Shown in pieces: positions 50,153 through 58,064 of a stretch of 64,000 nt of DNA (position 1 is its first letter; each line of letters starts with the position of its first letter). Origin of the DNA: Elioraea tepidiphila DSM 17972 (GTDB lineage Bacteria; Pseudomonadota; Alphaproteobacteria; Acetobacterales; Acetobacteraceae); contig NZ_KB899910.1 in assembly GCF_000378465.1 (NCBI RefSeq), positions 186,001 through 250,000 of the forward strand. Direction: 5' to 3'. The translations under genes and the position numbers were made by a program. The notes under the pieces were generated by a model. That model saw only the letters and a program-made list of their open reading frames with translations. It was not told the DNA's origin and searched no databases.

Positions 50153-51231
50153 CAGGTCTCCCCCTGCCGGCGCGGCACGTCGCGTTCGATCCGGACGGCC
50201 ATGCGGCCGTTGCGCCGTCCCATCCGTCCCTGGAACAACGGCACGCTGCCGCACCGCAGGCTGACCGGCGTGTCGGCGGTTGCGTTCAGCACGATGCGGC
50301 TGCCCACGCGCCACGACATGACGTCGGCGAGCTTGGCCCATTGCTCGTCGATCACGGCGGAGAGCTCGATATCCGTCTCCCACAGCTCCTCGGCGAGATG
50401 GGTCTCCCAGATGCTGTCGCGGCCGAACTTCTCGCCCATGAACTGCTGCAGCAGCATCTCGCGCACGGGCTCGAGCGTGGCGTAGGGCAGCAGCAGTTCG
50501 AGCCGGCCGCCGCGGTCCTCCATCTCGACACGGAGCTTGGTCAAGACGGCCGCATTGGAGAGACGACTGACGACAGCGAAGCGCGGATTGGTCTCCAGCC
50601 GCTCGAAGCGGAAGTTCACCGGGCAGAGCGGGTCGAAGGCCTGGGACAGATCGGCCAGCACGACATGGATCATCCGCTCGACCAGCGTGCGCTCGATCGT
50701 GGTGTAGGGGCGGCCCTCGATGCGCATCTGCGCTGTGCCACGCCTGCCGCCGAGCAGCACGTCGACGATCGAGTAGATCATCGCCGAGTCGACCACCATC
50801 AGCCCGTAATTGTCCCACTCCTCGGCCTTGAACACGGCGAGCATGGCCGGCAGCGGGATCGAGTTGAGGTAGTCGCCGAAGCGCAGGCTGACGATGTTGT
50901 CGATCGACACCTCGACATTGTCGGACGTGAAGTTGCGCAAGGACGTGCTCATGATCCGCACGAGGCGGTCGAACACGATCTCGAGCATCGGCAGGCGCTC
51001 GTACGTGACGAGGCCCGAGGAGATGATTTTCTGGATGCCCGACAGCTCGACATCCGAAGCCGGGCCGCTGTCGAACCCGAGCAGGCTGTCGATCTCGGCC
51101 TGGTTCAGCACCCGCGCCGCATCGGGGCCGGCGGCGCTTTCGCCGGCCTCGCCGTCGCCGCCTTCGAGATCCGCACCCCAGGCGGCGGCCAGCGCCTCGT
51201 CGTCGAGTTCGTTCTCGGGCGTGGCGCTCAT
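50152..51231 (-). CDS. fliM: Flagellar motor switch protein FliM
   Basis: This 359-residue C-ring protein carries an N-terminal CheY-P binding motif at residues 42-53 (LNQAEIDSLLGF), then GLVTYERLPMLEIVFDRLVRIMSTSLRNF, the CheC-like middle domain and a C-terminal SpoA/FliN-like domain (LSAVIDEQWAKLADVMSWRVGS and SLRCGSVPLFQGRMGRR). The ATG at 51231 overlaps the fliL stop (ATGA). It follows the flagellar pattern fliL-fliM. It sets the direction or stop/start state of the motor. Confidence 0.96.
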   Translation of the reverse strand: MSATPENELDDEALAAAWGADLEGGDGEAGESAAGPDAARVLNQAEIDSLLGFDSGPASDVELSGIQKIISSGLVTYERLPMLEIVFDRLVRIMSTSLRNFTSDNVEVSIDNIVSLRFGDYLNSIPLPAMLAVFKAEEWDNYGLMVVDSAMIYSIVDVLLGGRRGTAQMRIEGRPYTTIERTLVERMIHVVLADLSQAFDPLCPVNFRFERLETNPRFAVVSRLSNAAVLTKLRVEMEDRGGRLELLLPYATLEPVREMLLQQFMGEKFGRDSIWETHLAEELWETDIELSAVIDEQWAKLADVMSWRVGSRIVLNATADTPVSLRCGSVPLFQGRMGRRNGRMAVRIERDVPRRQGET

Positions 51232-51788
51232 TGCACCAGCATCTCGACGAACAGCACGTCGGTGACCTTCACCGGATGCGCGGCGACCTTGGCGCGGGCG
51301 GTGAGCTCCTCGCGCAGGCGGTGCATGCCGATAGAACCGCGCAGCTCCTCGGGGCGCAGTTCCCGCAGATAGGTGGTGAACAGGTCCTGCAACCGCGGCA
51401 CCGCGGCGTCCATCTGGGGCAGCTCGCGGCTGTCGGCGATCTCGATGCGCGCGACCAGCTTGAGATAGGACGGACGCCGTCCGGCGCCGACATTCAGGTT
51501 GACGATGATGTCGGGCATGGCGAACAGGCCCGGCTCGGGCTTCACCTCGGCCGGCGGCTCCGCCTCGCGGCCCATGCCGAGCAGCCCGGGCAGCACGCCG
51601 CTGAACCACAGACCGCCGCCCAGCGCCGCGACCAGCACCGGCGCCCCCAGCAGGATCAGCTTGCGCCGCCCGTTCGACGCGGGCTGCTCCGCTGTCGCCG
51701 CATCGTCCTGCGCCACCGACGCGCTGCCGGCCATAGCCTGCGTTCCCACTTCCGCTCCGGCGGACGTCACCCCGACCTCCGCAGGCAT
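51228..51788 (-). CDS. fliL: Flagellar basal body-associated protein FliL
   Basis: This 186-residue single-pass protein controls stator activity. It has the N-terminal helix KLILLGAPVLVAALGGGLWF and a stomatin-like periplasmic domain with FAMPDIIVNLNVGAGRRPSYLKLVARIEI and the C-terminal VTDVLFVEMLVQ. The ATG at 51788 has a weak ribosome site; ATG 51734 is an alternative. It is the first gene of the operon that runs to the TPR protein at 44850 and is divergent from flgF. Confidence 0.92.
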   Translation of the reverse strand: MPAEVGVTSAGAEVGTQAMAGSASVAQDDAATAEQPASNGRRKLILLGAPVLVAALGGGLWFSGVLPGLLGMGREAEPPAEVKPEPGLFAMPDIIVNLNVGAGRRPSYLKLVARIEIADSRELPQMDAAVPRLQDLFTTYLRELRPEELRGSIGMHRLREELTARAKVAAHPVKVTDVLFVEMLVQ

Positions 51789-51963
51789 GTGTGTGCAGCG
51801 CGTGCGGTTAAGGAAGCTTGAAAGGGTCACCGATCGCGGCGCGGGGCGGCCCGGCATGCGGCGCCCGGTGACGCACCCGGCTTGCCGGGCAGGGTTTGCC
51901 GGTGGGGCGGCCTTGCATGCCGGCGCGCGCACGGAAAGTCGGGGAAATCGGCCCCTGGCGCGC

Positions 51964-51978
51964 TGGCATGGCGTTTGC
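51964..51978 (+). promoter_or_regulatory. Sigma-54 (-24/-12) promoter for flgF
   Basis: TGGCATGGCGTTTGC has GG (51965-51966) and GC (51977-51978) exactly 10 nt apart, with TGGCA at -24 and TTTGC at -12. The start codon is 41 nt downstream, leaving about 30 nt of leader. It should drive flgF-flgG-flgA-flgH. This is the best match of the three sigma-54 elements in the window. Confidence 0.85.
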
Positions 51979-52018
51979 GGTGGCCGTGGGCGACGGACCT
52001 TCTGGACGCACCCACGCC

Positions 52019-52759
52019 ATGGACACCACCGGCTACGTCGCCCTCTCCCGCATGGTCGCGCTGCAGCGCCAGACGGACATGACGGCGCACAACATCGCCA
52101 ACGCGAACACCCCGGGCTTCAAGGCCTCGCGCATGCTGTTCAGCGACTACCTGGTGAACCAGCGCCGGGTGGACCAGCCGATCGCGGCGCGCACGGTGCA
52201 TTTCGTGCAGGACCGCGGCACCCATCGCGAGATGGCGGCCGGCGCGATGCAGAGCACGGGCAATCCGCTGGACATCGCCCTCGCCGACGACGGCTTCCTC
52301 GTGTTCGACACCCCGCGCGGCGAGCGCTACAGCCGCAACGGCCGGCTCACCCTCGACAATGACGGCCGGCTGGTCGGGCCCGAGGGGTTCCCGGTGCTCG
52401 CCCACGGTGGCGAGCCGATCGTGATCGCCCCGGATGAGGGCCGGATCAGCATCGCGACCGACGGCACGGTCAGCACCGAGAACGGCCAGATCGGGCGCAT
52501 CCGCGTCGTCCGGTTCGAGAATCCGCAGGCGCTGCGCGCCGAGGGCGTGAACCTCCACGCCACCGAGGAGGAGCCGCTGCCGGTCGATGCGCCGGTGGTG
52601 ATGCAGGGCATGGTCGAGGAGTCGAACGTCCACGCTGTGGTCGAGCTCACCCTGCTCATGGCGCAGATGCGCGAGTTCCAGTTCGCCTCGCAGTTCATCG
52701 AGCGCGAGGGCGAGCGGCAGACCCAGGCGATCGAGCGCCTGACCCGGCGCCGCGGCTGA
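52019..52759 (+). CDS. flgF: Flagellar rod protein FlgF
   Basis: This 246-residue rod protein begins MDTTGYVALSRMVALQRQTDMTAHNIANANTPGFKA, the rod N-terminal signature. The middle has NPLDIALADDGFLVFDTPRGERYSRNGRL and the C-terminal helix QGMVEESNVHAVVELTLLMAQMREFQFASQF. The ribosome site is poor. It is the first gene after the sigma-54 element and is followed by flgG after 23 nt. Confidence 0.93.
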   Translation: MDTTGYVALSRMVALQRQTDMTAHNIANANTPGFKASRMLFSDYLVNQRRVDQPIAARTVHFVQDRGTHREMAAGAMQSTGNPLDIALADDGFLVFDTPRGERYSRNGRLTLDNDGRLVGPEGFPVLAHGGEPIVIAPDEGRISIATDGTVSTENGQIGRIRVVRFENPQALRAEGVNLHATEEEPLPVDAPVVMQGMVEESNVHAVVELTLLMAQMREFQFASQFIEREGERQTQAIERLTRRRG

Positions 52760-52782
52760 CCTGACCCGAAGGAGAGCTGACC

Positions 52783-53568
52783 ATGCGATCCCTGCACATC
52801 GCCGCGACCGGCATGCTGGCCCAGCAGACCAATGTCGAGGTGATCTCAAACAACATCGCGAACATGTCGACGACCGGCTTCAAGCGCCGGCGCGCCGAGT
52901 TCCAGGACCTGATCTACCAGAACATGCGCCGGGTCGGCTCGACCAGCTCCGACACCGGCACGATCGTGCCGGCGGGCGTGCAGCTCGGCCTCGGCACCAA
53001 GATCGCCGCGGTCTATCGCATCCACGAGCAGGGCAACCTGCAACAGACCGAGAACCGCTTCGACATCGCCATCCGCGGCCCCGGCTATTTCCGCATCGAG
53101 CTGCCGAACGGCGACTTCGCCTACACCCGCGACGGCACCTTCGGGCTCAGCCCGCAGGGCGAGGTGGTGACCGCCGACGGGTTCCGCCTGCTGCCCGGCG
53201 TGGTGATCCCCCAGGCCGCGCGCGACGTCACCATCAACGCCAACGGCGAGGTGCTGGTGAAGCTCGACGGCCAGATCGCGCCGGCGAATGTCGGCCAGAT
53301 CACCACCGCGATCTTCGCCAACGAGGGCGGGCTCGAGGCGATCGGCGACAACCTGTTCCTCGAGACGCCCGCCTCGGGCCAGGCGCAGATCGGCGTGCCG
53401 GGCGGGCCCGGCTTCGGCAACCTGATGCAGGGCTTCATCGAGACCTCGAACGTGAACGTCGTCTCCGAGATCACCTCGTTGATCACCGCTCAGCGCGCCT
53501 ACGAGATGAACAGCAAGGTGATCACCGCCTCCGACGAGATGCTCTCCACCCTGACCCGGCTGCGGTGA
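52783..53568 (+). CDS. flgG: Flagellar distal rod protein FlgG
   Basis: This 261-residue distal rod protein has the standard length. It begins MRSLHIAATGMLAQQTNVEVISNNIANMSTTGFKRRRAEFQDLIYQ and ends with FIETSNVNVVSEITSLITAQRAYEMNSKVITASDEML, the canonical FlgG tail. A strong GAAGGAG site precedes the ATG. The stop overlaps the GTG start of flgA. Confidence 0.97.
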   Translation: MRSLHIAATGMLAQQTNVEVISNNIANMSTTGFKRRRAEFQDLIYQNMRRVGSTSSDTGTIVPAGVQLGLGTKIAAVYRIHEQGNLQQTENRFDIAIRGPGYFRIELPNGDFAYTRDGTFGLSPQGEVVTADGFRLLPGVVIPQAARDVTINANGEVLVKLDGQIAPANVGQITTAIFANEGGLEAIGDNLFLETPASGQAQIGVPGGPGFGNLMQGFIETSNVNVVSEITSLITAQRAYEMNSKVITASDEMLSTLTRLR

Positions 53569-54557
53569 GCCCGATGATGCGCCCCCTCCTTCTCTCTTTC
53601 GCCCTGCTCGCCGCCGTGCCCGCCGAAGCGGCGGGCGAGGCGATCGCGCGCGCGAAGGTCGTGATGGACACGCCGCAGGTCCGCCTTGCCGACCTGTTCG
53701 AGAACGCCGGCGCGAACGGCGCGCGCGTGCTCGGCCCCGCCCCTGCCCCGGGTCAGCGCTACATCGTGCCGGTCGCGCAGCTCGCCGCGATCGCACGCGA
53801 CAACGGCCTGACTCTGGTGGGCGGCGGCCCGACCCTGGTCGAGCGGCCCGGCCGGCCGATCGCGCGCGAGGAGGCCGAGGCCGTGCTGCGCCAGGCGCTC
53901 GCCGCTGCGGGCGCCGTCGTCGGCGCGGAGGCGCGGCTGGAGATGCAGCCCTTCACGCCGCCGACGGTGCCGATGGGCGTCACACCGCACCTGATCGTCG
54001 AGGATCTCTCCTGGGACCAGGCCACGGGCCGCTTCGCCGCGACGCTGACCGCGATCGCTGCCGGCGAGCAGCCCGCGCGCACGCGGCTCGCCGGCCGGCT
54101 GAACGACCTCGTCGCCGTGCCGGTGACGATCCGGCGCCTGAATGCCGGCACACCGGTCACGGCGAGCGATGTGCGCATCGTGCGACTTGCACCCGACCGC
54201 GTGCCGGCCGACGCCGTGCTCGATCCGGCCGAGTTCGGCGGCCAGGTGCTGCGCCGTGCCCTGCCGCCCGGCGCGCCGATCGGGCAGTCCGATCTCGGCG
54301 GGCGGCTCCTGGTGGTGAAGGATCAGCCGGTGATGATGGCGATCGAGGTTCCCGGCCTGACCGTCACCGCCCAGGGCCGGGCGCTCGAGAACGGCGCGCG
54401 CGGCGACATGGTCCAGGTGCTGAACATCGCGAGCCGCGCCGTCGTCGAGGCGACCGTGATCGGCCCCGGCCGCGTGCGTGTCACCCCGGGCAGCATGCCC
54501 GTCTCACCCCCCAACGACCGACGTCTCGCCAACCGTCGCGTGGAGCCGAACCGATGA
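53565..54557 (+). CDS. flgA: Flagellar P-ring assembly chaperone FlgA
   Basis: This periplasmic chaperone helps FlgI polymerise into the P ring. A signal peptide (MMRPLLLSFALLAAVPAEA) is followed by FlgA core segments with DVRIVRLAPDRVPADAVLDPAEFGGQVLRRALPPGAPIGQSDL and VPGLTVTAQGRALENGARGDMVQVLNIAS. Length is about 330 residues from GTG 53565, which overlaps the flgG stop; ATG 53574 is the alternative start. It overlaps flgH by 4 nt. FlgI is encoded in the neighbouring operon at 56.9 kb. Confidence 0.9.
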   Translation: MSPMMRPLLLSFALLAAVPAEAAGEAIARAKVVMDTPQVRLADLFENAGANGARVLGPAPAPGQRYIVPVAQLAAIARDNGLTLVGGGPTLVERPGRPIAREEAEAVLRQALAAAGAVVGAEARLEMQPFTPPTVPMGVTPHLIVEDLSWDQATGRFAATLTAIAAGEQPARTRLAGRLNDLVAVPVTIRRLNAGTPVTASDVRIVRLAPDRVPADAVLDPAEFGGQVLRRALPPGAPIGQSDLGGRLLVVKDQPVMMAIEVPGLTVTAQGRALENGARGDMVQVLNIASRAVVEATVIGPGRVRVTPGSMPVSPPNDRRLANRRVEPNR

Positions 54558-55288
54558 TCCGGATCCTTCTGCTCGCCTCAGCCATGACGCTCGCCGCCTG
54601 CAACGCACCGCAGCGTCTCTCCGAGATCGGCCGCGGGCCGCAGCTCTCGCAGATCGAGAACCCGACCGCGCGGCCCGACTGGCGGCCGGTGTCGATGCCG
54701 ATGCCGACGCCGCAGGCGCCCGTGCACACGGCCAACAGCCTGTGGCGGCCCGGGTCGCGCGCCTTCTTCAAGGACCAGCGCGCCACGAACGTGGGCGACA
54801 TCATCACCGTGCTGGTCAGCATCCGCGACGAGGCCCAGCTCGAGAACAGCTCGACGCGCAACCGCAACAACAGCGAGAACATGGGCCTGCCGCAGATGCT
54901 CGGGCTGGAATCGAGCCTCACGCGGATTCTCCCGGGCACCATCAATCCGGCCAACCTGGTCACCGCCTCCTCGACCGGCGGCTCGACCGGCAAGGGCCAG
55001 ATCCAGCGCACCGAACAGGTGACGCTGCGCGTCGCCGCGGTGGTCACGCAGGTGCTGCCCAACGGCAACCTGGTGCTGAACGGCAAGCAGGAGGTGCGCG
55101 TGAACAACGAACTGCGCGAGCTCTCGATCAACGGGGTCGTGCGCACCCAGGACATCGGCTCGGACAACACGGTCCGGCACGACCGCATGGCCGAGGCCCG
55201 CATCGCCTATGGCGGCCGCGGCATCATCAGCGACATCCAGCAGCCGCGCTACGGCCAGCAGCTGCTCGACATCATCCTGCCGTTCTGA
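54554..55288 (+). CDS. flgH: Flagellar L-ring lipoprotein FlgH
   Basis: This 244-residue outer-membrane L-ring protein has a lipoprotein signal (MIRILLLASAMTLAACNAP, lipobox LAAC). Family blocks are SLWRPGSRAFFKDQRATNVGDIITVLV, GKGQIQRTEQVTLRVAAVVTQVLPNGNLVLNGKQEVRVNNE and ISDIQQPRYGQQLLDIILPF at the end. It overlaps flgA and is followed 47 nt later by an unknown membrane protein in the same direction. Confidence 0.96.
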   Translation: MIRILLLASAMTLAACNAPQRLSEIGRGPQLSQIENPTARPDWRPVSMPMPTPQAPVHTANSLWRPGSRAFFKDQRATNVGDIITVLVSIRDEAQLENSSTRNRNNSENMGLPQMLGLESSLTRILPGTINPANLVTASSTGGSTGKGQIQRTEQVTLRVAAVVTQVLPNGNLVLNGKQEVRVNNELRELSINGVVRTQDIGSDNTVRHDRMAEARIAYGGRGIISDIQQPRYGQQLLDIILPF

Positions 55289-55335
55289 CCGCGCGGCCAC
55301 GCCAGACACCCGCCCCGCAACCGAGGAGGTCGTCG

Positions 55336-55683
55336 ATGTTCCGTCCGTTCCGCCTTGCGCTGGTGCTGCTCGCGCTGGTCGCCGCCGGTGTCGGCTCGGT
55401 GGCCACCGCGAGTCCGACTGGCCCCCATCTCGACCAAGCGAGCCGCATGGTCGGCAGCCTGCTCGACCTGTGCGCCGCCGGGATCGGGGCGGTTCTGGCC
55501 ATCGCCGGCAAGGGCGCAGGCGCCATGAGCGTCCTGCTCTGGTCGGCGATCGGGGGCCATCCGGCCGTCTCGCCGCCGATGCTGCTGGGATTCCTGGCCG
55601 GCGTCGGGCTCGCGGCGCTGCTGCTCGCGGCTCTCGTCGTGATGGCCTTCACGCGGTCGCGTTCGGGCGCCGGGCTCCGGTGA
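55336..55683 (+). CDS. Hypothetical membrane protein at the end of the flgFGAH operon
   Basis: This 115-residue protein has an N-terminal signal or membrane helix (RLALVLLALVAAGVGSVATA), a central helix (LCAAGIGAVLAIAGKGAGAM) and a C-terminal helix (MLLGFLAGVGLAALLLAALVVMAF) ending in a basic tail (TRSRSGAGLR). GAGGAGG lies 7 nt before the ATG, one of the best ribosome sites in the block. It may assist flagellar assembly, but I recognise no family. Confidence 0.65.
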   Translation: MFRPFRLALVLLALVAAGVGSVATASPTGPHLDQASRMVGSLLDLCAAGIGAVLAIAGKGAGAMSVLLWSAIGGHPAVSPPMLLGFLAGVGLAALLLAALVVMAFTRSRSGAGLR

Positions 55684-55737
55684 CGATCCAGTCGGGGTGA
55701 GGGCGACCCGCCGCTCATACCAGCCCGCCGCGCAATT

Positions 55738-55772
55738 CCGTCCGGACGAAGGTCAGACCTTTGTCCGGACGG
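55738..55772. terminator. Long inverted repeat between convergent genes
   Basis: A 17-bp inverted repeat with one G-U position (CCGTCCGGACGAAGGTC / GACCTTTGTCCGGACGG, single A in the centre) lies between the unknown membrane gene and dksA, ending 2 nt from the dksA stop. It probably terminates transcription from both sides. A protein-binding operator is also possible because of its near-perfect symmetry. Confidence 0.6.
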
Positions 55773-55774
55773 TA

Positions 55775-56191
55775 TCAGTCGTCGCGGTGGGTCTTCTCCA
55801 TGCGCTCGTGACGCTCCTGCGCCTCGATCGACAGCGTGGCGATCGGCCTCGCCTCGAGCCGGCGCAGGCTGATCGGCTCGCCGGTCTCCTCGCAGTAGCC
55901 ATAGGTTCCGCTCTCGATCCGCTCGAGCGCCGCATCGATCTTGCCGATCAGCTTCCGCGCCCGGTCGCGGGTGCGCAGCTCCAGCGCCCGGTCGGTCTCG
56001 GCCGAGGCACGGTCGGTGAGATCAGGCTCCTGCAAGCCGCCGTTCTGGAGGCTCGTCAAGGTATCGTCGGCTTCCTTCAGGAGTTCGGTCCGCCAGCGCA
56101 GCAACTTGCGCCGGAAATACTCGACCTGAAGGGGGTTCATGAACTCTTCGTCGTCGGAGGGTCGGTAGTCCGGCGGCAGCGTCACGATCAT
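55775..56191 (-). CDS. dksA: DksA/TraR-family RNA polymerase-binding protein
   Basis: This 138-residue protein has a long coiled coil (residues 20-95, FMNPLQVEYFRRKLLRWR onward) entering the RNA polymerase secondary channel, and a zinc-finger-like C-terminal region with GTYGYCEETGEPISLRRLEARPIATLSIEAQERHER. Only Cys100 remains of the four classical ligands, as in other alphaproteobacterial DksA proteins. It would modulate stringent and flagellar promoters. A sigma-70-like promoter lies about 67 nt upstream. It sits inside the flagellar block beside fliX. Confidence 0.9.
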   Translation of the reverse strand: MIVTLPPDYRPSDDEEFMNPLQVEYFRRKLLRWRTELLKEADDTLTSLQNGGLQEPDLTDRASAETDRALELRTRDRARKLIGKIDAALERIESGTYGYCEETGEPISLRRLEARPIATLSIEAQERHERMEKTHRDD

Positions 56192-56257
56192 TGCTCGTCC
56201 CTGTGCGCGCTAACCCCCCGCGCGCGACTGACACCCAAGGGGGGCGAAGGCGGGCGG

Positions 56258-56286
56258 ACTATACTCATCGCCCCCAGGGTCGCCAA
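56258..56286 (-). promoter_or_regulatory. Sigma-70-type promoter for dksA
   Basis: On the minus strand TTGGCG (56286-56281) and TATAGT (56263-56258) are 17 nt apart. The expected start point is near 56251, giving a leader of about 60 nt before the dksA ATG. The -10 box matches TATAAT in 5 of 6 positions, so this is a plausible housekeeping promoter. Confidence 0.55.
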
Positions 56287-56307
56287 GATCGAAGCGACGC
56301 ACACAAC

Positions 56308-56760
56308 CTATTGAGACAAAACGGTTTCACTCCTCCGTCGCGCAGCGGCCGCGGCATCGAGGCGGGCAAGTTCCACCGCCGCGCGCACGCCGATCTCGGC
56401 GGCGATCGCCGCAAGGCGCGGATCGGCGGCGACTTCGGGCTCGGCGGCCAGCGCGGCGAGCGACTCCAGCCGGCCACGCGGCAGCCGGCCGCCGAGCAGG
56501 CCGAGCTGAAGTGCGGCCAACTCCTCCAGCATCCCCTCGGCACGTCGGCGCGAGCGTGCGTCACGCTCGCCGGCCGCGACCGTCTCCTGCAAGGCCAGCA
56601 GCGACGGCGCGATCGAGACACCGTCGACCGGTGCCGAGTCGTGCGCTTCCGCGGCCTCGCCCGTCTGGACGGCAACACGGAAGCGCCCCGTGCCGCCGAC
56701 CGGGCGCGCGGGGCGTGGGGAGGTCACCGGCGCCGGTCCGAATCCGACGATCTTCACCAT
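56308..56760 (-). CDS. fliX: Flagellar assembly regulator FliX
   Basis: This 150-residue protein resembles FliX, which couples basal-body assembly to sigma-54 activator FlbD in Caulobacter. It begins MVKIVGFGPAPVTSPRPARP, has the block VDGVSIAPSLLALQE near residue 46-60 and the helical EGMLEELAALQLGLLGGRLP. The ATG at 56760 has GAAGGAG upstream. It is divergent from flgI. Its presence fits the sigma-54 elements here, though flbD itself is not in the window. Confidence 0.85.
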   Translation of the reverse strand: MVKIVGFGPAPVTSPRPARPVGGTGRFRVAVQTGEAAEAHDSAPVDGVSIAPSLLALQETVAAGERDARSRRRAEGMLEELAALQLGLLGGRLPRGRLESLAALAAEPEVAADPRLAAIAAEIGVRAAVELARLDAAAAARRRSETVLSQ

Positions 56761-56880
56761 CGTCCAGCTCCTTCGTCTGGCCGCCCGCCGGCCGGCAGGA
56801 CTGGCCGTACCCGGCAAGTTCTGCCGGGCAACGAACCGCGCCACCCCGGCCGAGGCGGCGGCAATCCGCGGGATCGTGTT

Positions 56881-56895
56881 TGGCACGGAGTTCGC
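56881..56895 (+). promoter_or_regulatory. Sigma-54 (-24/-12) promoter for flgI
   Basis: TGGCACGGAGTTCGC has GG (56882-56883) and GC (56894-56895) exactly 10 nt apart with a perfect TGGCACG at -24 and TCGC rather than TTGC at -12. The flgI start is 43 nt downstream. With flgB and flgF this makes three sigma-54 flagellar promoters in the window. Confidence 0.78.
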
Positions 56896-56937
56896 TAATC
56901 GATCGTTGCGGCCAGAAGGGCCGCGTCTGACCAACGG

Positions 56938-58062
56938 ATGCCGAGGATGATGCGGACTGTCCTGCTCGCCGCCCTGCTGACCGCGCTCGCCGCCCCGCTT
57001 GCCCCCGCGCACGGCCAGGTGCGGATCAAGGACATCGCCGATGTCGAGGGCGTGCGCGAGAACCAGCTCGTCGGCTATGGCCTGGTGGTCGGCCTGAACG
57101 GCACCGGCGACCGGCTCTCCTCGGCCGTGTTCACCCGCCAGAGCCTGATCGGCATGCTCGAGCGGCTGGGCGTGAACACGCGCGACCAGGAACAGCGGCT
57201 CGACACCAAGAACGTCGCCGCGGTGATGGTCACGGCCTCGCTGCCGGGCTTCGCCCGCCAGGGCACGCGCATCGACGTGCAGGTCGCAGCCCTGGGCGAC
57301 GCCACCAACCTGACGGGCGGCACCCTGCTGGTGACACCGCTGCTCGGCGCCGACGGCGAGGTCTACGCCGTCGCCCAGGGCTCGGTGACCACCGGCGCGA
57401 TCGCCGCGCGCGGCGGCGCGCAGACCGTGACGCGCGGCGTGCCGACCGCCGGGCGGATCGCCAACGGCGCGATCGTCGAGCGCGAGACCGGCTTCGCGCT
57501 GAACGAGCGGCGCGAGGTGCGGCTCAGCCTGCGCAATCCCGACCTGACGACCGCGCGGCGGATCGCCGCGGCGGTCAACGCGTTCGCGCGCGGCCAGGTC
57601 GCGACGCCGACCGATCCGGGCACCGTGGTGGTCACACCGCCGGCGGGGCGCGCGGCCGACCTGATCGGCTTCCTGACCGACATCGAGCAGCTTCGCATCC
57701 AGCCCGACCAGGTGGCGCGCGTGATCATCGACGAGGCGAACGGCATCATCGTCATGGGCGCCAATGTGCGCGTGAGCACGGTCGCGATCGCGCAGGGCAA
57801 CCTGACCATCCGCATCACCGAGACCCCGCAGGTGAGCCAGCCCAACCCGTTCGGGCAGGGCCAGACCGTGGTGGTGCCGCGCACCGAGATCCAGGTCGAG
57901 GACGGGCGCGAGCGCCGCCTCGGCATCGTGCCGGGCAATGTCACGCTGCAGGATCTCGTCGGCAGCCTGAACGCGCTCGGCGTCGGCCCGCGCGAGATGA
58001 TCCAGATCCTCCAGGCGATCAAGGCGGCCGGCGCCCTGCAGGCCGAGCTCGAGGTGATCTGA
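56938..58062 (+). CDS. flgI: Flagellar P-ring protein FlgI
   Basis: This 374-residue periplasmic P-ring protein has a signal peptide (MMRTVLLAALLTALAAPLAPA) and the canonical mature start RIKDIADVEGVRENQLVGYGLVVGLNGTGDRL. Later blocks include FARQGTRIDVQVAALGDATNLTGGTLLVTPL and VVVPRTEIQVEDG, ending ILQAIKAAGALQAELEVI. ATGs at 56938, 56947 and 56950 are all possible starts. It is followed 2 nt later by the rod-binding protein gene. Confidence 0.97.
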   Translation: MPRMMRTVLLAALLTALAAPLAPAHGQVRIKDIADVEGVRENQLVGYGLVVGLNGTGDRLSSAVFTRQSLIGMLERLGVNTRDQEQRLDTKNVAAVMVTASLPGFARQGTRIDVQVAALGDATNLTGGTLLVTPLLGADGEVYAVAQGSVTTGAIAARGGAQTVTRGVPTAGRIANGAIVERETGFALNERREVRLSLRNPDLTTARRIAAAVNAFARGQVATPTDPGTVVVTPPAGRAADLIGFLTDIEQLRIQPDQVARVIIDEANGIIVMGANVRVSTVAIAQGNLTIRITETPQVSQPNPFGQGQTVVVPRTEIQVEDGRERRLGIVPGNVTLQDLVGSLNALGVGPREMIQILQAIKAAGALQAELEVI

Positions 58063-58064
58063 CC

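Noticed and set aside
51873-51888. Possible sigma-54 element upstream of fliL on the minus strand (CCGGCAAG...GTGC)
   Set aside because: GG and GC are 10 nt apart but the -24 box lacks the leading T and the element matches only loosely, so I do not list it as a promoter.
56761-56937. GG/GC pairs in the fliX leader that might be a sigma-54 promoter on the minus strand
   Set aside because: The best pair has 11 nt between GG and GC instead of 10, which sigma-54 does not normally accept.
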